Source: an uncultured Eisenbergiella sp.
GTDB taxonomy: Bacteria; Bacillota; Clostridia; Lachnospirales; Lachnospiraceae
DNA length: 41,151 nt
Direction of reading: 5' to 3'
Assembly (NCBI GenBank): GCA_947626725.1
Contig: CANQTI010000001.1
Span: 1-41,151 of the forward strand
How positions within the stretch are numbered: position 1 is the first letter of the stretch; each line of letters opens with the position of its first letter. Below are positions 1 through 8,106 of the stretch, piece after piece. The notes under the pieces are model-generated. The model was not told the origin of the DNA, did no database searches, and worked only from the letters and a program-made list of their open reading frames with translations. The position numbers and the translations under genes are program-made.

Positions 1-68
1 TATAATGTCTCCTCAACTCCGACAGGAAAGCACAAGCCTCATGAAATTCTTTAAATTCTTCATGATTT

Positions 69-96
69 ATTATAGACAATCTGAACAGATTGTCAA
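69..96 (-). promoter_or_regulatory. Consensus promoter with internal dyad for a gene off the left edge
   Basis: Read on the minus strand, TTGACA (91-96) is followed by a 16-bp spacer and TATAAT (69-74), both perfect matches to the consensus. The spacer and -35 contain an inverted repeat, GACAATCT / AGATTGTC (75-82 and 87-94, 4-nt centre), in the position of a repressor operator. Transcription would run left. A GAGGAG ribosome binding site on the minus strand (about 8-14) sits just inside the edge, so a start codon should lie a few bases beyond base 1. Confidence 0.7.
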
Positions 97-144
97 GAAC
101 TTTTGAAGGATTTAAGGGAAAAAGTTTTCCGTATACATAAAAAA

Positions 145-213
145 GGCACGCCGCGACGCACCCTTGGCCTGTTCCAAAAAAAGGAATGGCGGGAGGGTGT
201 GTTTTGGTGTGCC
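145..213 (+). other. Long imperfect inverted repeat, structured RNA or palindromic element
   Basis: Two 31-base arms (145-175 and 183-213) flank a loop of seven A residues. Arm against arm gives about 20 Watson-Crick pairs, about seven G.T/T.G wobbles and about four mismatches. Read as plus-strand RNA the wobbles are G.U pairs; on the minus strand the same positions would be C.A mismatches. This favours a folded plus-strand transcript. No promoter for it is obvious and no protein is encoded. It could be a small RNA, a terminator of something lost, or a palindromic repeat element. Confidence 0.45.
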
Positions 214-252
214 CAAATATGGTTACTCCGTTAAAGTGCAGGGACAGGAAGG

Positions 253-290
253 CCCCGGAGGGCCGTCCGGGGAGCAGCGGGCCGCTTTTT
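253..290 (+). terminator. Possible weak terminator or hairpin upstream of the prepilin promoter
   Basis: A 7-bp stem, CCCCGGA / TCCGGGG (253-259 and 266-272), is followed by a short AGCG/CGCT stem that ends in five T residues (286-290). It may separate upstream transcription from the prepilin unit. The second stem is only 4 bp, so the call is weak. Confidence 0.25.
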
Positions 291-317
291 GCCGGGTCCT
301 GTTTAAGACATTATATT
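289..317 (+). promoter_or_regulatory. Candidate promoter for the prepilin transcript
   Basis: TTGCCG (289-294), a 17-bp spacer and TATATT (312-317) give a reasonable sigma-A-type promoter. It would create a leader of about 330 nt before the prepilin start at 658. That is unusually long and could hold regulatory RNA. I did not find the conserved core of either c-di-GMP riboswitch class in the leader. Confidence 0.4.
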
Positions 318-355
318 AATAGTGTCCCGAAACCCGACAGGAGGGTATCAGGTCA

Positions 356-517
356 ATGAGATCAGCCAGAGTTCTTTTGTTCAAAATGACGGAGGATTTT
401 ACTCATGAACCTCTGTCGATGCCGGAACAGGAGGCGCTGCGCGTCAGTGGCAGGTATGGGGCGTTTCCGATACCGCCCACCTTCTGGCGGTCTCGGACCC
501 CGGGGCGGGGGAGATGA
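356..517 (+). CDS. Possible small leader ORF, 53 aa, unknown
   Basis: An ATG at 356 has a strong ribosome binding site, AGGAGGG at 339-345, ten bases upstream. The frame stays open for 53 codons to TGA at 515-517. The product would be basic and Pro/Arg-rich at its C-terminus, with no signal peptide or domain that I recognise. It lies inside the long prepilin leader. A second ATG in another frame (405), also with a GGAGG (391-395), overlaps it, so coding here is uncertain. It could be a regulatory leader peptide or chance. I do not recognise it. Confidence 0.25.
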   Translation: MRSARVLLFKMTEDFTHEPLSMPEQEALRVSGRYGAFPIPPTFWRSRTPGRGR

Positions 518-602
518 AAAATACGGTAATGCCCGGGATGTGAACGCATGTCATATCCTGTTTTTATTTTCAGGGTAAAAAACCGGTATGGCTCCGCTGC
601 TG

Positions 603-625
603 TGCCGCCCGGAGAGAGGGCGGCA
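603..625 (+). promoter_or_regulatory. Leader hairpin just before the prepilin ribosome binding site
   Basis: An 8-bp perfect stem, TGCCGCCC / GGGCGGCA (603-610 and 618-625), with a 7-nt loop ends 20 bases before the GAGGAGG at 645-651. It has no T tract, so it is not an intrinsic terminator. Its position suits mRNA stabilisation or control of ribosome access. Confidence 0.35.
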
Positions 626-657
626 GGATCTGGACACATTTATTGAGGAGGTCAAGT

Positions 658-2223
658 ATGGAAAGAAGAAATGCAAGAAACAGAGGCAAAAAGGGCTTTA
701 CGTTAGTAGAGCTGGTAGTGGTAATTGCTGTACTCGCAATACTTGCAGGCGTCGGCGTGGTGGCGTATAACGGGTACATAGCATATGCCAGAAAGGGTAT
801 CGATAAGAAGACCGTGGGCGAGGTCATGCACGCCCTGGAGCTGGCGGATTACAACGATCCATCCCTGTTCGGGGAGAACGGCGGCGCGATGGTGGTGCTG
901 ACGACGGATGGCTATAAGGTCGCCGGTGGCCTTGAAGGGGCAGACTTGGACGGCGCGTTGATGAAGGCCTTTGGAGACAAAAATGCCATCAAACTGAATT
1001 ACGATAAATGGGGCGGCGCTGCGGATATGAGTGTATTCGCGAACCTTGGAGATGAAGGAACCAAGGTTGCTGAATATTTGGATTATGATACGACCGCCAG
1101 CTTCGCAGGTGATATTGACACACTCTGGAGCGATGTTCAGAAGGTATTTGATAGCTTAAACATTCCAGACGAGAACGCCAGGGTAAAAATGGCACAGGCC
1201 GTTAACTGGAGTACATATACATCTCCTGTGACGGTAACGGAAAACAGTGTAACAAAAACGTATAATGGCGGAAATGTGGAATACATTCTGGACACCTGGA
1301 AAAACCAGGGCCACTTCACCAATACAAGCTCCGGCAGCGGCGGCTTTTATTTGGCTGCCGCGCACTCCCGGAACTACTCCTTCTACATGTATGCGAAAAA
1401 CCATTGCGATACATGGGATGACACAATGCAGTCTCAGATTGACGAACTGTTGAAGAATTTCGGATCTGTTGACTACTTTGACAAACAGAACGGTATGTAT
1501 TCGTTGACTGATCCCAGATGGGCCGATATTGTGTCAGCATATAATGCAGTCGATTCCGTCAGCGGTCATTCCCAGGCTGAGGCGGATGCGATGGCTTACC
1601 TCGGCATGATGGAGGCCGCAAAAGCGGTTGGAGATGACGAGAATCTCGACATGCGGACGGGCAATAACGGACTGGTACGGGACGAGGATTATCTTGAGGC
1701 TTTCAAGAGCTACGTCGGGATGGTCGGCAACATTCTCGGCAAAACGGTTGATTTTAATGCCATTAAAACACTGGCTGGCCAAGTGGGATCAGGAAAGTCA
1801 CCTGTGGTCATCAATGTCGTCAAAAGCAATGGGACGCTGACTTTTAAGATTTCACCGGAGGAAGCGAATCCGAGGACGGAAAACGGTAATGGTGCATCGA
1901 CGGAGGAAGAGGAAGTTGTCTATACTCAGGACGGCGCGACGTTGGACTTTGGCAGCGGCGTTACGACCGGCGAAATCGTCATGAAGCCGAAAAGCGAAAT
2001 TACCGTAACGATCACCGATCTTCCTGGTAGCGATTCAAAGGTTCAAGGTTATAACACAACTTACGGTGGAAATGTTACGAGCGCTACAAGCGATCAAGCT
2101 AATAAGACGGTCACTATTACGACTGGAGATGCTGGTTCTGGTACCGTGACGATTACGTGGAAAGTGAAGGCTAGTGTAGTAGAAATTCCTGGCATCTTTA
2201 CCTTAAATGTGTTAATAAAGTAA
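658..2223 (+). CDS. Type IV prepilin-like protein with a large ectodomain
   Basis: This 521-aa protein has a class III signal: basic residues 1-12, then Gly13 and FTLVE with the conserved Glu at +5, followed by a hydrophobic helix of about 20 residues. A prepilin peptidase would cut after Gly13 and methylate Phe. The start is ATG 658 rather than the in-frame TTG 643, because GAGGAGG (645-651) lies seven bases before it. The ectodomain of about 480 aa is far longer than a typical major pilin (about 130-180 aa). Its last 110 residues are acidic, then Thr/Val-rich beta, resembling an Ig-like module. No pilus ATPase, platform protein or peptidase gene is in the window, so it depends on genes elsewhere. 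It may be a minor pilin, adhesin or pseudopilin; the specific role is unknown. Confidence 0.8.
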   Translation: MERRNARNRGKKGFTLVELVVVIAVLAILAGVGVVAYNGYIAYARKGIDKKTVGEVMHALELADYNDPSLFGENGGAMVVLTTDGYKVAGGLEGADLDGALMKAFGDKNAIKLNYDKWGGAADMSVFANLGDEGTKVAEYLDYDTTASFAGDIDTLWSDVQKVFDSLNIPDENARVKMAQAVNWSTYTSPVTVTENSVTKTYNGGNVEYILDTWKNQGHFTNTSSGSGGFYLAAAHSRNYSFYMYAKNHCDTWDDTMQSQIDELLKNFGSVDYFDKQNGMYSLTDPRWADIVSAYNAVDSVSGHSQAEADAMAYLGMMEAAKAVGDDENLDMRTGNNGLVRDEDYLEAFKSYVGMVGNILGKTVDFNAIKTLAGQVGSGKSPVVINVVKSNGTLTFKISPEEANPRTENGNGASTEEEEVVYTQDGATLDFGSGVTTGEIVMKPKSEITVTITDLPGSDSKVQGYNTTYGGNVTSATSDQANKTVTITTGDAGSGTVTITWKVKASVVEIPGIFTLNVLIK

Positions 2224-2413
2224 GCAAGAGCCTGTTCTAAATATTTAATTACATCCCGCAGAGCCTGCTTGCCGGAAGATCGCATAGTATGTGCATACAA
2301 AATCACCCCCGTCGAATGACCTTTCTGTATATGAAATCTACCACAACTTCAAACACCGAGGGCCGCCATGGGGCTGAAGTTCGTCCTGATCCCGGCCGCC
2401 CTCTGGGCTGACA
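2224..2413. other. Intergenic stretch after the prepilin gene, no gene seen
   Basis: I see no convincing ORF, promoter or T-tailed terminator for the prepilin gene here. A 12-base palindrome-like GTATGTGCATAC lies near 2287-2298. The usual partner of spmB, spmA, is not present upstream of the SpmB fragment. This fits a rearranged region. Confidence 0.4.
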
Positions 2414-2477
2414 TAGAAAAGAAAAAAGCTGCATATCATGAAACAAACAATTGTGGATGTTTCACGGTATGCAGCTT
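2414..2477 (-). terminator. Strong minus-strand terminator overlapping the SpmB start
   Basis: Arms 2426-2444 and 2459-2477 (19 bp, two imperfect pairs) enclose a 14-nt loop. Read on the minus strand the stem is followed by a T-rich tail (TTTTCTTTTCT, 2425-2415), which makes a good intrinsic terminator for transcripts arriving from the truncated mannosidase. On the plus strand the right arm contains the ATG of the SpmB fragment (2469), so the same structure would hide that start codon. Confidence 0.65.
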
Positions 2478-3008
2478 CTTATGTATCTGTCGGATTTTCT
2501 CATTCCGATTCTGATCTTTTATATCATCGGCTTCGGCCTGCTCTCCAAAGTACCCGTGTTTGACGCATTTGCGAAGGGGGCAAAGGACGGGCTTACCACC
2601 GCGAAGACCATACTGCCCACGCTGATCGGGCTAATGATGGGGGTGGGGATCTTACGGGCTTCCGGCTTTCTGGACTGGTTTGTGGGAATCCTGCGGCACG
2701 TGACGGATCCGATGCATGTACCGGCGGTTCTTGTGCCGGTCATTTTTGTGAGGATCCTTTCTTCCTCGGCGGCAACGGGGCTCGTGCTGGATATTTTTAA
2801 GGAATTTGGCGCGGATTCCTACGTGGGATACGCGGCGGATATAGCCGAACTGTACTTCATGGCTGGCGAAATCCGTATGGATGGACGTATCGAATGCCGT
2901 CTTCAGGAAATGATGATCGTCCTGCCAGTCGATCCTGGTCTCAAAGATCACCCCGACGGAATCCGCCCGGAAGATCATATCCTGCTCCAGCTCCGATCTG
3001 CCGCTTAA
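2469..3008 (+). pseudogene. spmB: Spore maturation protein B fragment, C-terminus lost
   Basis: Residues 1 to about 120 match SpmB well: an N-terminal YLSDF-type start, membrane segments, the GLMMGVGILRASGF stretch and the SSSAATGLVLDIF stretch. SpmB is a nucleoside-recognition (Gate) domain membrane protein of about 175 aa needed for spore core dehydration, usually cotranscribed with spmA. Here the match stops near position 2832. The remaining frame, up to the stop at 3008, is antisense of the mannosidase gene. The conserved C-terminal part with the STETIFY-like motif is absent. There is no clear ribosome binding site before ATG 2469, the start lies within a hairpin, and spmA is missing upstream. 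I read it as non-functional or as the edge of a misassembly. Confidence 0.8.
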
Positions 3009-5435
3009 GCGATACCGGCTCCGTATCCTGCATTCCACCGCTCCGTTCGACACCACCCGCCTGGAAAGGAGCACGGCGCTGTCACGGAACCTGCTCTCAC
3101 AGTCCGCATCAATGTCCCAATTATCCCACGCCAGAGAGACTTCTTCTGCCATGAGCAGCGTATTCAGGGCATAGCCCTCTCCCCGCAGCTCCCGCCCGTT
3201 CCGTTTATCCACATAGGATTCCAGATATCCCTTTTCATCAAAGACCACCTTTAACAGCGGCGACTCCAGCCGGTTCCCCTCCAGCACGAATACCGGTTCC
3301 TCCTCCGTATGCGCCCCGGTCATCGTCAGCACCGCGCTCCCGAACGCCGGGACCGTCAGCCCCGCCACGGCCAGCCGGGGGCCTCCGTCCAGGCCCTCCA
3401 CGACCTGCTGCCGGTAAGGGCCGCTCACATACCGGCCGTCAAACGGCAGATAGATCACATCGTTTCGCGGAAACGACAGCGTATTCACCACCGTGACCGT
3501 CTCCCCGCCGTTCTGCAGCGCTGCGGCGCATCCCGCTTCCCGTACCGCCTCGCCCCTGTCTGCATCCGTCCGGGTCCTTTGCCTGCAAACCCCCGCCTGC
3601 AGCAGGGCCCTCGTCTGCTCTCCGGCCTCCTGCAGGATGTGCGACACGGCCTGTATCGCCTCGTCATGGGCGCGCGGAATACAGGTGCCGGGCAGGATAT
3701 CATGGAACTGATTGATCAGCATTTCGTTCGTCAGGGGATCGATCTGCGCGGCGTCCGCCTCATTGCCGCTTTCGATGGCATCCCGCACCGTAAGGTACTC
3801 CAGATCGTGCAGCGCGAATTCCGCTTTTCTGTTGTTCCTCTTGATCACATGCTGGTTGGTCAGGGTGGCGCGGTGCAGCTCCAGATACAGCTCGCCGCTG
3901 TAGACGGAAGGCTCCGTCAGCTTCTTTTCCAGTTCCCTCATAAAACGGCTGACCGTGGTATGGGAGGTCCGCGGCATCCCCTCCAGATCCTTCAGACGCT
4001 CCGCGACCTCGATCATCCCGAATTCCGGACCGCCTCCGCCGTCTCCGAAGCCATAGGAGATCAGCCGCATATCGGAGACGGTACGCTCCTTGATGGTGTT
4101 GTCCCCCTCCTCCAGCAGATTTTTCGATAAGGTCACCGGGTCCGGCCATACATGGGTACGGTTGAAATGGACCAGCACCTTCGAACCATCGATCCCCTTC
4201 CAGTAAAACGTATCGTAGGGGAATACGTTCGTATCGTTCCAGGCGATCTTCGTGGTCAGGAAATACCGGATCCGGCAGCCCCGCATGATCTGGGGCAGGG
4301 ATGCGCTGTAGCCGAAGGTATCCGGCAGCCAAAAGGCATCCGAGGTATATCCGAAGTTCTCCCGGGTAAACCTCTGCCCCCAGACAAACTGGCGGATCAG
4401 ATACTCCCCGGAAGGGATATTGCAGTCGCATTCGATCCATACGCCGCCGTTCGGCTCATATCTTCCCTCCGCCGCGCGCCGTCTGATATCCTCAAACAGC
4501 GCCGGATACAGCCTTTTGATGATATCCGCGTGGTAAGCGGAACTCTGGATAAAGGTGTAATCCGGGTACTGATCCATCAGGTTCATCTGATTGGAATAGG
4601 TCCTGGCGCACTTCTTTTCCGTCTCGCCCCGGTGCCACAGCCATGCGGTATCCATATGGGAATGTCCGATCAGTCCGGCGTACGGGGCGGATTCGGAATT
4701 TTTCCTTTTCAGGGCCTCCTTCAGAATACGGTCCGCCCTGCGCACCTGTTCCCGGAACACCTCCGGCGCCTCGTTCGGAAAGTCATAGGAAATAAAGCCA
4801 TGGATCTCCAGGAGCGCCCGCACGAATCCGGCACGGACGAAGCTGTTCGAAGGAAGCGCCCGCACCATCTGATTGACGACCCGAAGATCAAAATAAAAAT
4901 CCGCCAGTTCCTCATCCTTCAGGCAGATCTGCGCCGGATGACAGACGATCCGAAACTCCTTCTGGCCCTCCTCCAGGAACGGCTGTGTTCCTTTGATGTA
5001 ATGATTCGCATAATATTCCAGCGCGATCCCGATCTCTTCCCCGGCCCTGGCCGCGCCCGTCAGCATATCGCAGTAATGATTGCCGTGGCTGTTCTCAATG
5101 ATCTTGGCGGCAAAATTGCCGTAGGGCTTCCCGTTCACCCAGAGCATTCCCTCATATCCCTGCACATGCGGGCAGATGAAAAGCCGTTTCCCGTCCAGCT
5201 CCTCCGGCACGGTATAGCATCCCTTAAACCAGCAGTAGATCCCCTCTCCTTCAAAGACCGTTCCATCCTCACAGGGCGCAAACAGACCGTCCTCCGGCAC
5301 GCTGTGATAGCGGCCGTCCGTTTGAAAGGCCCGCAGCGGCACGGCATCCACCGCGGCAAAGAGCCTGGGCTCCAACATCTCCTCCAGACGCTTCAGCTTT
5401 CCGAGCATTCTGTCCAACTGTCTCTCTGTATACAT
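2652..5435 (-). CDS. GH38 alpha-mannosidase, C-terminally truncated chimeric ORF
   Basis: GH38 enzymes hydrolyse alpha-mannosides with a zinc ion. The N-terminal domain (residues 1-240) leads to GHSHMDTAWLW (257-267; His260 and Asp262 as zinc ligands), WLPDTFGYS (369-377; Asp372 is the expected nucleophile) and a later NQFHD zinc motif. A C-terminal beta-sandwich begins, but the homology stops at FGYIRR, about residue 868 (base 2832). The last 59 codons are antisense to SpmB and not mannosidase. Full-length relatives have about 1,040 residues, so roughly 170-200 are missing. The start ATG 5435 has GAGGAGGG three bases away. No signal peptide is seen, so it is cytoplasmic. It lies 28 bp after the GH3 gene in the same operon. 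Loss of part of the sandwich may inactivate it. Confidence 0.85.
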   Translation of the reverse strand: MYTERQLDRMLGKLKRLEEMLEPRLFAAVDAVPLRAFQTDGRYHSVPEDGLFAPCEDGTVFEGEGIYCWFKGCYTVPEELDGKRLFICPHVQGYEGMLWVNGKPYGNFAAKIIENSHGNHYCDMLTGAARAGEEIGIALEYYANHYIKGTQPFLEEGQKEFRIVCHPAQICLKDEELADFYFDLRVVNQMVRALPSNSFVRAGFVRALLEIHGFISYDFPNEAPEVFREQVRRADRILKEALKRKNSESAPYAGLIGHSHMDTAWLWHRGETEKKCARTYSNQMNLMDQYPDYTFIQSSAYHADIIKRLYPALFEDIRRRAAEGRYEPNGGVWIECDCNIPSGEYLIRQFVWGQRFTRENFGYTSDAFWLPDTFGYSASLPQIMRGCRIRYFLTTKIAWNDTNVFPYDTFYWKGIDGSKVLVHFNRTHVWPDPVTLSKNLLEEGDNTIKERTVSDMRLISYGFGDGGGGPEFGMIEVAERLKDLEGMPRTSHTTVSRFMRELEKKLTEPSVYSGELYLELHRATLTNQHVIKRNNRKAEFALHDLEYLTVRDAIESGNEADAAQIDPLTNEMLINQFHDILPGTCIPRAHDEAIQAVSHILQEAGEQTRALLQAGVCRQRTRTDADRGEAVREAGCAAALQNGGETVTVVNTLSFPRNDVIYLPFDGRYVSGPYRQQVVEGLDGGPRLAVAGLTVPAFGSAVLTMTGAHTEEEPVFVLEGNRLESPLLKVVFDEKGYLESYVDKRNGRELRGEGYALNTLLMAEEVSLAWDNWDIDADCESRFRDSAVLLSRRVVSNGAVECRIRSRYRLSGRSELEQDMIFRADSVGVIFETRIDWQDDHHFLKTAFDTSIHTDFASHEVQFGYIRRVSHVGIRAKFLKNIQHEPRCRRGRKDPHKNDRHKNRRYMHRIRHVPQDSHKPVQKAGSP
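2820..2840. other. Rearrangement or assembly junction between spmB and GH38
   Basis: Left of about 2832 the plus strand reads as SpmB. Right of it the minus strand reads as GH38 mannosidase. Both genes are cut mid-domain at the same point and face each other. A GCGGCG tract at the joint could be microhomology. There are no obvious long inverted repeats, insertion sequence ends or target duplications around it. Confidence 0.8.
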
Positions 5436-5463
5436 GGTCCCTCCTCAAGATTGTATATTTGTA

Positions 5464-8106
5464 TCATTCATCTTCCAACTCAATATCCTCTGTAATCGCA
5501 ATCCGATCTGTCAACTGAATGTTGCTGCTGCTCTTTCCGATCATAATTTCAAAGTCTCCTGCCTCCACCATCCATTTCTTTTTCAGATTATAAATTCGGA
5601 AGGACCCAAAATCCAGAAGGAAACGGATTTCTTTTTCTTCCCCGGGCATAAGGGTAACTCGTTTGAATCCCTTCAGCAGCTTATCTGGACGCACAACACT
5701 GCTTTGCAAATCATTGACATACAGTTGAACGATATCCGTCCCTTCCCGTTCCCCGACATTTTTCACTTTGACATAAATCTCATAATTGCAGGGCCCGCAC
5801 AGCTTCTCTATTTTCAAATCTCTATAAGCAAACTCTGTATAGGAAAGGCCAAACCCAAAAGGAAACAATGCACCAATATCGCTCTCCAGATAACTTGCGC
5901 TTCCGCCTGGGAGTTTGGAATAATAGCAGGGCAAATGTCCCACGCTCTTGGGGAAAGAAATTGGCAGTTTACCGGAAGGATTCTTGATGCCAAGAAGAAC
6001 TTCCGCAATCGCCGTCGCTCCCAATTCACCCCCAAACCAGGCTTCCATAATAGCGTCCATCTGACCGATTTCTTCGCTCAAATCTACAGGTTTTCCACTC
6101 TCGAGCACCAGTACAGAGGGTTTATGAAGTTCTGCCACGCGGCGGATCAATTCCCTCTGCTTTCCATAGAGCTTTAGATCACATCTATCCATGCCTTCTC
6201 CGCTGGTAATCTTGTCATCTCCGCAAACAAGCACCACCGCATCACTGTCCTTTGCCATGGCCAATGCATCCTCTATAGATTCATGGTGGAAATCCAGACA
6301 CAGAGCGAGATCCCTGCCATTTACATCACAAACATATTCAATTTCCAGCTCATGCCGCGCACCATTCTGAAAAACAAATCCGCTCTTGGGAAGAGGCATC
6401 TTATGGCCGGGAAAACTATCAATTACGAGCTTTCCATCCACAAAGACTCTTACGCTGTCGCCGGTGCGAAATACAAGCTGTCCTTTGATTTCTTCCCCTT
6501 CGGTAAAATCATGTGTATTAACATTCAGCGCACATTTCATGCGCACAGAATAGCCGGTAAAATTCAAATCCTTATGGGGCTTTGCAAGAATCCAGTTAAA
6601 ACTGATTCCCTTCATGTGACTGCTGCCTAAGGGGGCCCCGCCAAAATGATCGTTGTTATAGAAGGTCAGCTCCACTCCATCCTCATACCAACTCTCCGGC
6701 ACCGGACAAATATCTCGTCCTGAAATACCACAGCCATCACATTGACGGATCGTGACCTGTGAACCGGCCAATCGCTTCATCTCTTCATAAAGAGAAGGAA
6801 CCTTGTAACCATAAGGCACTGAAGAATAGCTTCCAACGCGCTGATAACCCGAACCGGGGCCGAGCAGAGCGACAGACTTTACTTTTTTCAACGGCAGCAC
6901 ATCGTTTTTGTTCTGCAAAAGCACAATGGATTCTCTTGCTGCCTGCAGACTGATCTCCCGATGCCTATCGCAACGCACCACAGACTTATAATGCTGTTCA
7001 TCCGTAAAGGGATGCTCAAACAACCCAAGTTTGAATTTCACCGATAAAATTCTGGCTACAGCCTCATCAATGACAGACTCCGCTATTTTCCCCTCCTGCA
7101 CTAGTTCCACCAGTGTGGACTCCCAATATTTATTCGGGAAATCAAAGCCCTGTACATCCAAACCGCCATTTACCGCCAGACGAATGCTGTCTTTAGAATC
7201 TGTTGTCATATGATGGGCATTCTTTAAGCGATTTACCGCGCCGAAGTCCGCACGCACATATCCCTTTAATCCGTAGCGCTCTTTGAGCACCTCGCGCAAA
7301 TAGTGCTCGGATGCGATAACAGCCTCTCCGTCAATGCAATTATAAGACGCCATTGCATTATAAGCACCAGCCTTTTTGATCCCCGCTTCAAATACAGGAA
7401 GATACTCCGTCTCCACTTCACGTTCGCCCACGCGCGCAGGAGAACAGTTGGTTCCTCCTTCCGGAATACCGTGCACGCAGTAATGCTTCGGTTCTGCAAC
7501 GATTTTATCCGGTCTGCCAATGTCATCTCCCTGTTCACCGGTCACGATCGCATATGCCATGTTGGCAGAAAGGAAGGTATCCTCACCAAAGGTTTCCTCC
7601 ACTCTTCCCCATCTTGGTTCCCTGGCCAGGTCCAGATTGGGGGCCAAAATTTCGTGGATACCGAGGCTTCTCGTCTCCGCCGCAATCGCTTCTCCAACCT
7701 GTCGGGTCAACTCAGGATGGAATGTAGCACCCATATTGATCGGCATCGGAAAGATGGTGGCGCCCGGATAACAAAGCCCATGGAGCGCCTCCCCAGTAAA
7801 GATGCAAGGAATTCCCAGTCTTGTTTCTTCTACCATATAACGCTGTATTTTGTTCAATACGGAAGGAATAGAGTAAATGTCGTGTACAAAGCCCATCCCT
7901 CTGTCCCCAAAGCTTTCTCTCACTTTATCCCACTGAAAATCAGAGGTTTCATCCACCGCGCAAAAGTGTGCAGCATGCACCTTTTCTGCCAGTTCCACGC
8001 CGCGAATCATATCCATCTGTGCTGCTTTTTCTTCCAGCGTCATTCTCCGCAAAAGATCCTCTACCCGTTCTTCGACAGGCAATTCCGGGTTCTTATACTT
8101 CATCAT
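5464..8106 (-). CDS. GH3 beta-glycosidase with PA14 insert (beta-glucosidase-like)
   Basis: About 880 aa. GH3 enzymes remove beta-linked glucose or xylose from non-reducing ends by a retaining mechanism. The TIM-barrel domain contains the KHY..HG.PEGG substrate-binding motif (about residue 206) and GYVRADFGAV, where the Asp at about 287 is the nucleophile; SDWG-type motifs are commoner. An alpha/beta sandwich domain follows, with a PA14-like insert at about 475-605. Next comes GEGMDR, the usual site of the acid/base Glu, and then a fibronectin III-like C-terminus ending near the stop. I chose ATG 8106 because AAAGGGG lies about seven bases before it; an in-frame ATG at 8133 has a poorer site. 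There is no signal peptide, so it acts in the cytoplasm on imported glycosides. It follows the locus 1 transporter after an intercistronic hairpin and precedes the GH38 gene. Confidence 0.9.
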   Translation of the reverse strand: MMKYKNPELPVEERVEDLLRRMTLEEKAAQMDMIRGVELAEKVHAAHFCAVDETSDFQWDKVRESFGDRGMGFVHDIYSIPSVLNKIQRYMVEETRLGIPCIFTGEALHGLCYPGATIFPMPINMGATFHPELTRQVGEAIAAETRSLGIHEILAPNLDLAREPRWGRVEETFGEDTFLSANMAYAIVTGEQGDDIGRPDKIVAEPKHYCVHGIPEGGTNCSPARVGEREVETEYLPVFEAGIKKAGAYNAMASYNCIDGEAVIASEHYLREVLKERYGLKGYVRADFGAVNRLKNAHHMTTDSKDSIRLAVNGGLDVQGFDFPNKYWESTLVELVQEGKIAESVIDEAVARILSVKFKLGLFEHPFTDEQHYKSVVRCDRHREISLQAARESIVLLQNKNDVLPLKKVKSVALLGPGSGYQRVGSYSSVPYGYKVPSLYEEMKRLAGSQVTIRQCDGCGISGRDICPVPESWYEDGVELTFYNNDHFGGAPLGSSHMKGISFNWILAKPHKDLNFTGYSVRMKCALNVNTHDFTEGEEIKGQLVFRTGDSVRVFVDGKLVIDSFPGHKMPLPKSGFVFQNGARHELEIEYVCDVNGRDLALCLDFHHESIEDALAMAKDSDAVVLVCGDDKITSGEGMDRCDLKLYGKQRELIRRVAELHKPSVLVLESGKPVDLSEEIGQMDAIMEAWFGGELGATAIAEVLLGIKNPSGKLPISFPKSVGHLPCYYSKLPGGSASYLESDIGALFPFGFGLSYTEFAYRDLKIEKLCGPCNYEIYVKVKNVGEREGTDIVQLYVNDLQSSVVRPDKLLKGFKRVTLMPGEEKEIRFLLDFGSFRIYNLKKKWMVEAGDFEIMIGKSSSNIQLTDRIAITEDIELEDE

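Noticed and set aside
318..657. c-di-GMP riboswitch upstream of the prepilin gene
   Set aside because: This is biologically attractive, but I could not find the conserved core of either known class. Only a long leader with a hairpin is supported.
2300..2450. Remnant of spmA upstream of the SpmB fragment
   Set aside because: Translations of this stretch give no SpmA-like motifs, only short frames.
4152..5495. 447-codon plus-strand open frame opposite the mannosidase gene
   Set aside because: It mirrors GH38 codons, has no homology or ribosome binding site that I can see, and the minus strand clearly encodes the conserved enzyme.
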